DNA of 64,000 nucleotides from Nostoc edaphicum CCNP1411 (GTDB taxonomy: Bacteria > Cyanobacteriota > Cyanobacteriia > Cyanobacteriales > Nostocaceae), in the NCBI RefSeq assembly GCF_014023275.1, contig NZ_CP054698.1, positions 1,240,001-1,304,000 on the forward strand, in the 5' to 3' direction. The position numbers were made by a program, and so were the translations under genes. The notes under the pieces were generated by a model, which was not told where the DNA came from, ran no database searches, and saw only the letters and a program-made list of their open reading frames with translations. Positions 63,002-64,000 of the stretch are shown piece after piece. Position 1 is the stretch's first letter. Each line of letters opens with the position of its first letter.

Positions 63002-64000
63002 GTGGAAATTCAACTTGGGCGGGGAAAAACAGCTCGCAGAGCTTACGGAATAGATGAAATTGCTCTAGCCCCCGGTAACAGAACACTAGACCCCAGTTTG
63101 GCGGATACTAAGTGGCGTATTGGCAATATTGAGCGAGAAATCCCGATAATTGCCAGTGCAATGGATGGTGTAGTAGATGTTCGTATGGCTGTACGTTTGT
63201 CACAGTTAGGAGCATTAGGTGTCCTCAATTTAGAGGGGATTCAAACTCGCTATGCTGACCCAGAGCCAATATTAGATCGGATTGCCTCTGTGGGGAAAGA
63301 TGATTTTGTTGCCTTAATGCAAGAACTCTATGCCGAACCAATAAAACCGGAATTAATTGAACAACGTATTCAGGAAATTAAACAACAAGGTGGGATTGCG
63401 GCGGTAAGTGCAACTCCAGCCGGTGCAAGTAAATACGGTGAGGCGGTGGCAAAAGCTGGGGCCGATTTATTTTTTGTGCAGGCTACGGTAGTTTCTACTG
63501 CACATCTGTCACCAGAGTCTTTGGTACCACTTGATTTAGCAGAATTTTGCCGTTCCATGCCCATCCCCGTGGTGTTGGGGAATTGTGTGACTTACGAAGT
63601 CACTTTGAATTTGTTGAAAGCTGGGGCGGCTGGGGTACTGGTGGGAATTGGGCCTGGGGCGGCTTGTACGTCCCGTGGCGTGTTGGGTGTGGGTGTGCCA
63701 CAAGCGACTGCGATCGCAGATTGTGCAGCAGCACGAGATGATTACTACAAGGAAACTGGCAACTATATCCCCATTATTGCTGATGGCGGTTTAATCACCG
63801 GTGGCGACATTTGCAAATGCATCGCCTGCGGTGCCGATGGTGTGATGATTGGTTCCCCCTTTGCCAGAGCCGAAGAAGCCCCAGGACGAGGTTATCATTG
63901 GGGTATGGCGACTCCCAGTCCAGTCTTACCCCGTGGCACCCGGATTCGCGTTGCCACAACCGGTAGCCTAGAGCAAATACTCATTGGCCCAGCCGGACTA
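63002..64000 (+). CDS. guaB3: GuaB3-family IMP dehydrogenase-like protein, partial
   Basis: A GTG at 63002 opens a frame that runs to the window end without stop (333 codons), so only the N-terminal ~85% is seen. The start [20 protein letters not shown] and [20 protein letters not shown] belong to the CBS-less IMP dehydrogenase-related (GuaB3) group. The active-site loop around residue 222 ([15 protein letters not shown]) has the catalytic Cys. The phosphate-binding [15 protein letters not shown] and [14 protein letters not shown] follow. No CBS pair is present between barrel halves, as expected for this group. Full IMP dehydrogenase activity of the group is not established; the label is by similarity. 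Confidence 0.93.
   Translation, partial: MEIQLGRGKTARRAYGIDEIALAPGNRTLDPSLADTKWRIGNIEREIPIIASAMDGVVDVRMAVRLSQLGALGVLNLEGIQTRYADPEPILDRIASVGKDDFVALMQELYAEPIKPELIEQRIQEIKQQGGIAAVSATPAGASKYGEAVAKAGADLFFVQATVVSTAHLSPESLVPLDLAEFCRSMPIPVVLGNCVTYEVTLNLLKAGAAGVLVGIGPGAACTSRGVLGVGVPQATAIADCAAARDDYYKETGNYIPIIADGGLITGGDICKCIACGADGVMIGSPFARAEEAPGRGYHWGMATPSPVLPRGTRIRVATTGSLEQILIGPAGL

Overview
The window is chromosomal DNA of a filamentous, probably heterocyst-forming cyanobacterium of the Nostoc type. The evidence is the abundance of the HIP1 octamer gcgatcgc, the cyanobacterial gene content (Rubisco activase with a small-subunit-like tail, light-independent protochlorophyllide reductase chlB, tocopherol cyclase, Ycf66, ExoD, urtE, a DUF1822/sigma pair), the three Hanks-type kinases, the heptamer repeats and the heavy load of short mobile repeats. 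Base composition looks moderately AT-rich throughout and no ribosomal RNA operon is present.

Layout. 1-6.2 kb: a giant Ser/Thr kinase-ATPase-GAF-histidine kinase and a small Xre regulator. 6.8-12.6 kb: housekeeping genes (rbgA, VOC protein, Uma2, tRNA-Arg(CCG), M23 peptidase, trmFO). 13-16.5 kb: a kinase with TPR repeats and rca. 16.8-24.3 kb: hypothetical genes, a 21-bp tandem repeat, nested MITE-like elements, a sigma-70-like factor followed by a DUF1822 gene, an oxidoreductase and an HNH protein. 24.4-32.9 kb: GH57 glycosidase, Ca2+/H+ exchanger, a third kinase, gnd and ycf66. 33-37.6 kb: an accessory island. 37.7-50.4 kb: PgpH-type HD phosphohydrolase, ADP-ribosylglycohydrolase-like gene, aroQ with an overlapping small gene, topA, a DUF6745 pair, Uma2 and chlB. 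50.5-54.1 kb: a decayed stretch with MITEs, a broken response regulator and small orphan genes. 54.1-64 kb: an orphan urtE, a P450/ABC-2 permease/membrane protein cluster, exoD, a DnaJ-TPR protein, tocopherol cyclase, tRNA-Arg(CCT), a YdcF protein and the start of a guaB3-type gene that runs off the end.

The most interesting region is 33.4-37.6 kb. It carries an EACC1-like gene directly followed by a caspase-like protease fused to a formylglycine-generating-enzyme (C-type-lectin fold) domain. The last ~40 codons of that fusion look like the variable region of a diversity-generating retroelement (DGR). An intact avd-like accessory gene follows, then only the last ~60 codons of a DGR reverse transcriptase, abutting a MITE. 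No template repeat is visible. I read this as a caspase effector with a diversified sensor domain whose diversification machinery has been destroyed, freezing one variant. A broken PIN toxin and a 13-codon antitoxin start flank it, so the locus has been a repeated site of insertion and decay.

At least five families of short inverted-repeat elements occur; two copies show clear target-site duplications (8 bp and 10 bp), and one element appears to supply the stop codon of the Ca2+/H+ exchanger gene.
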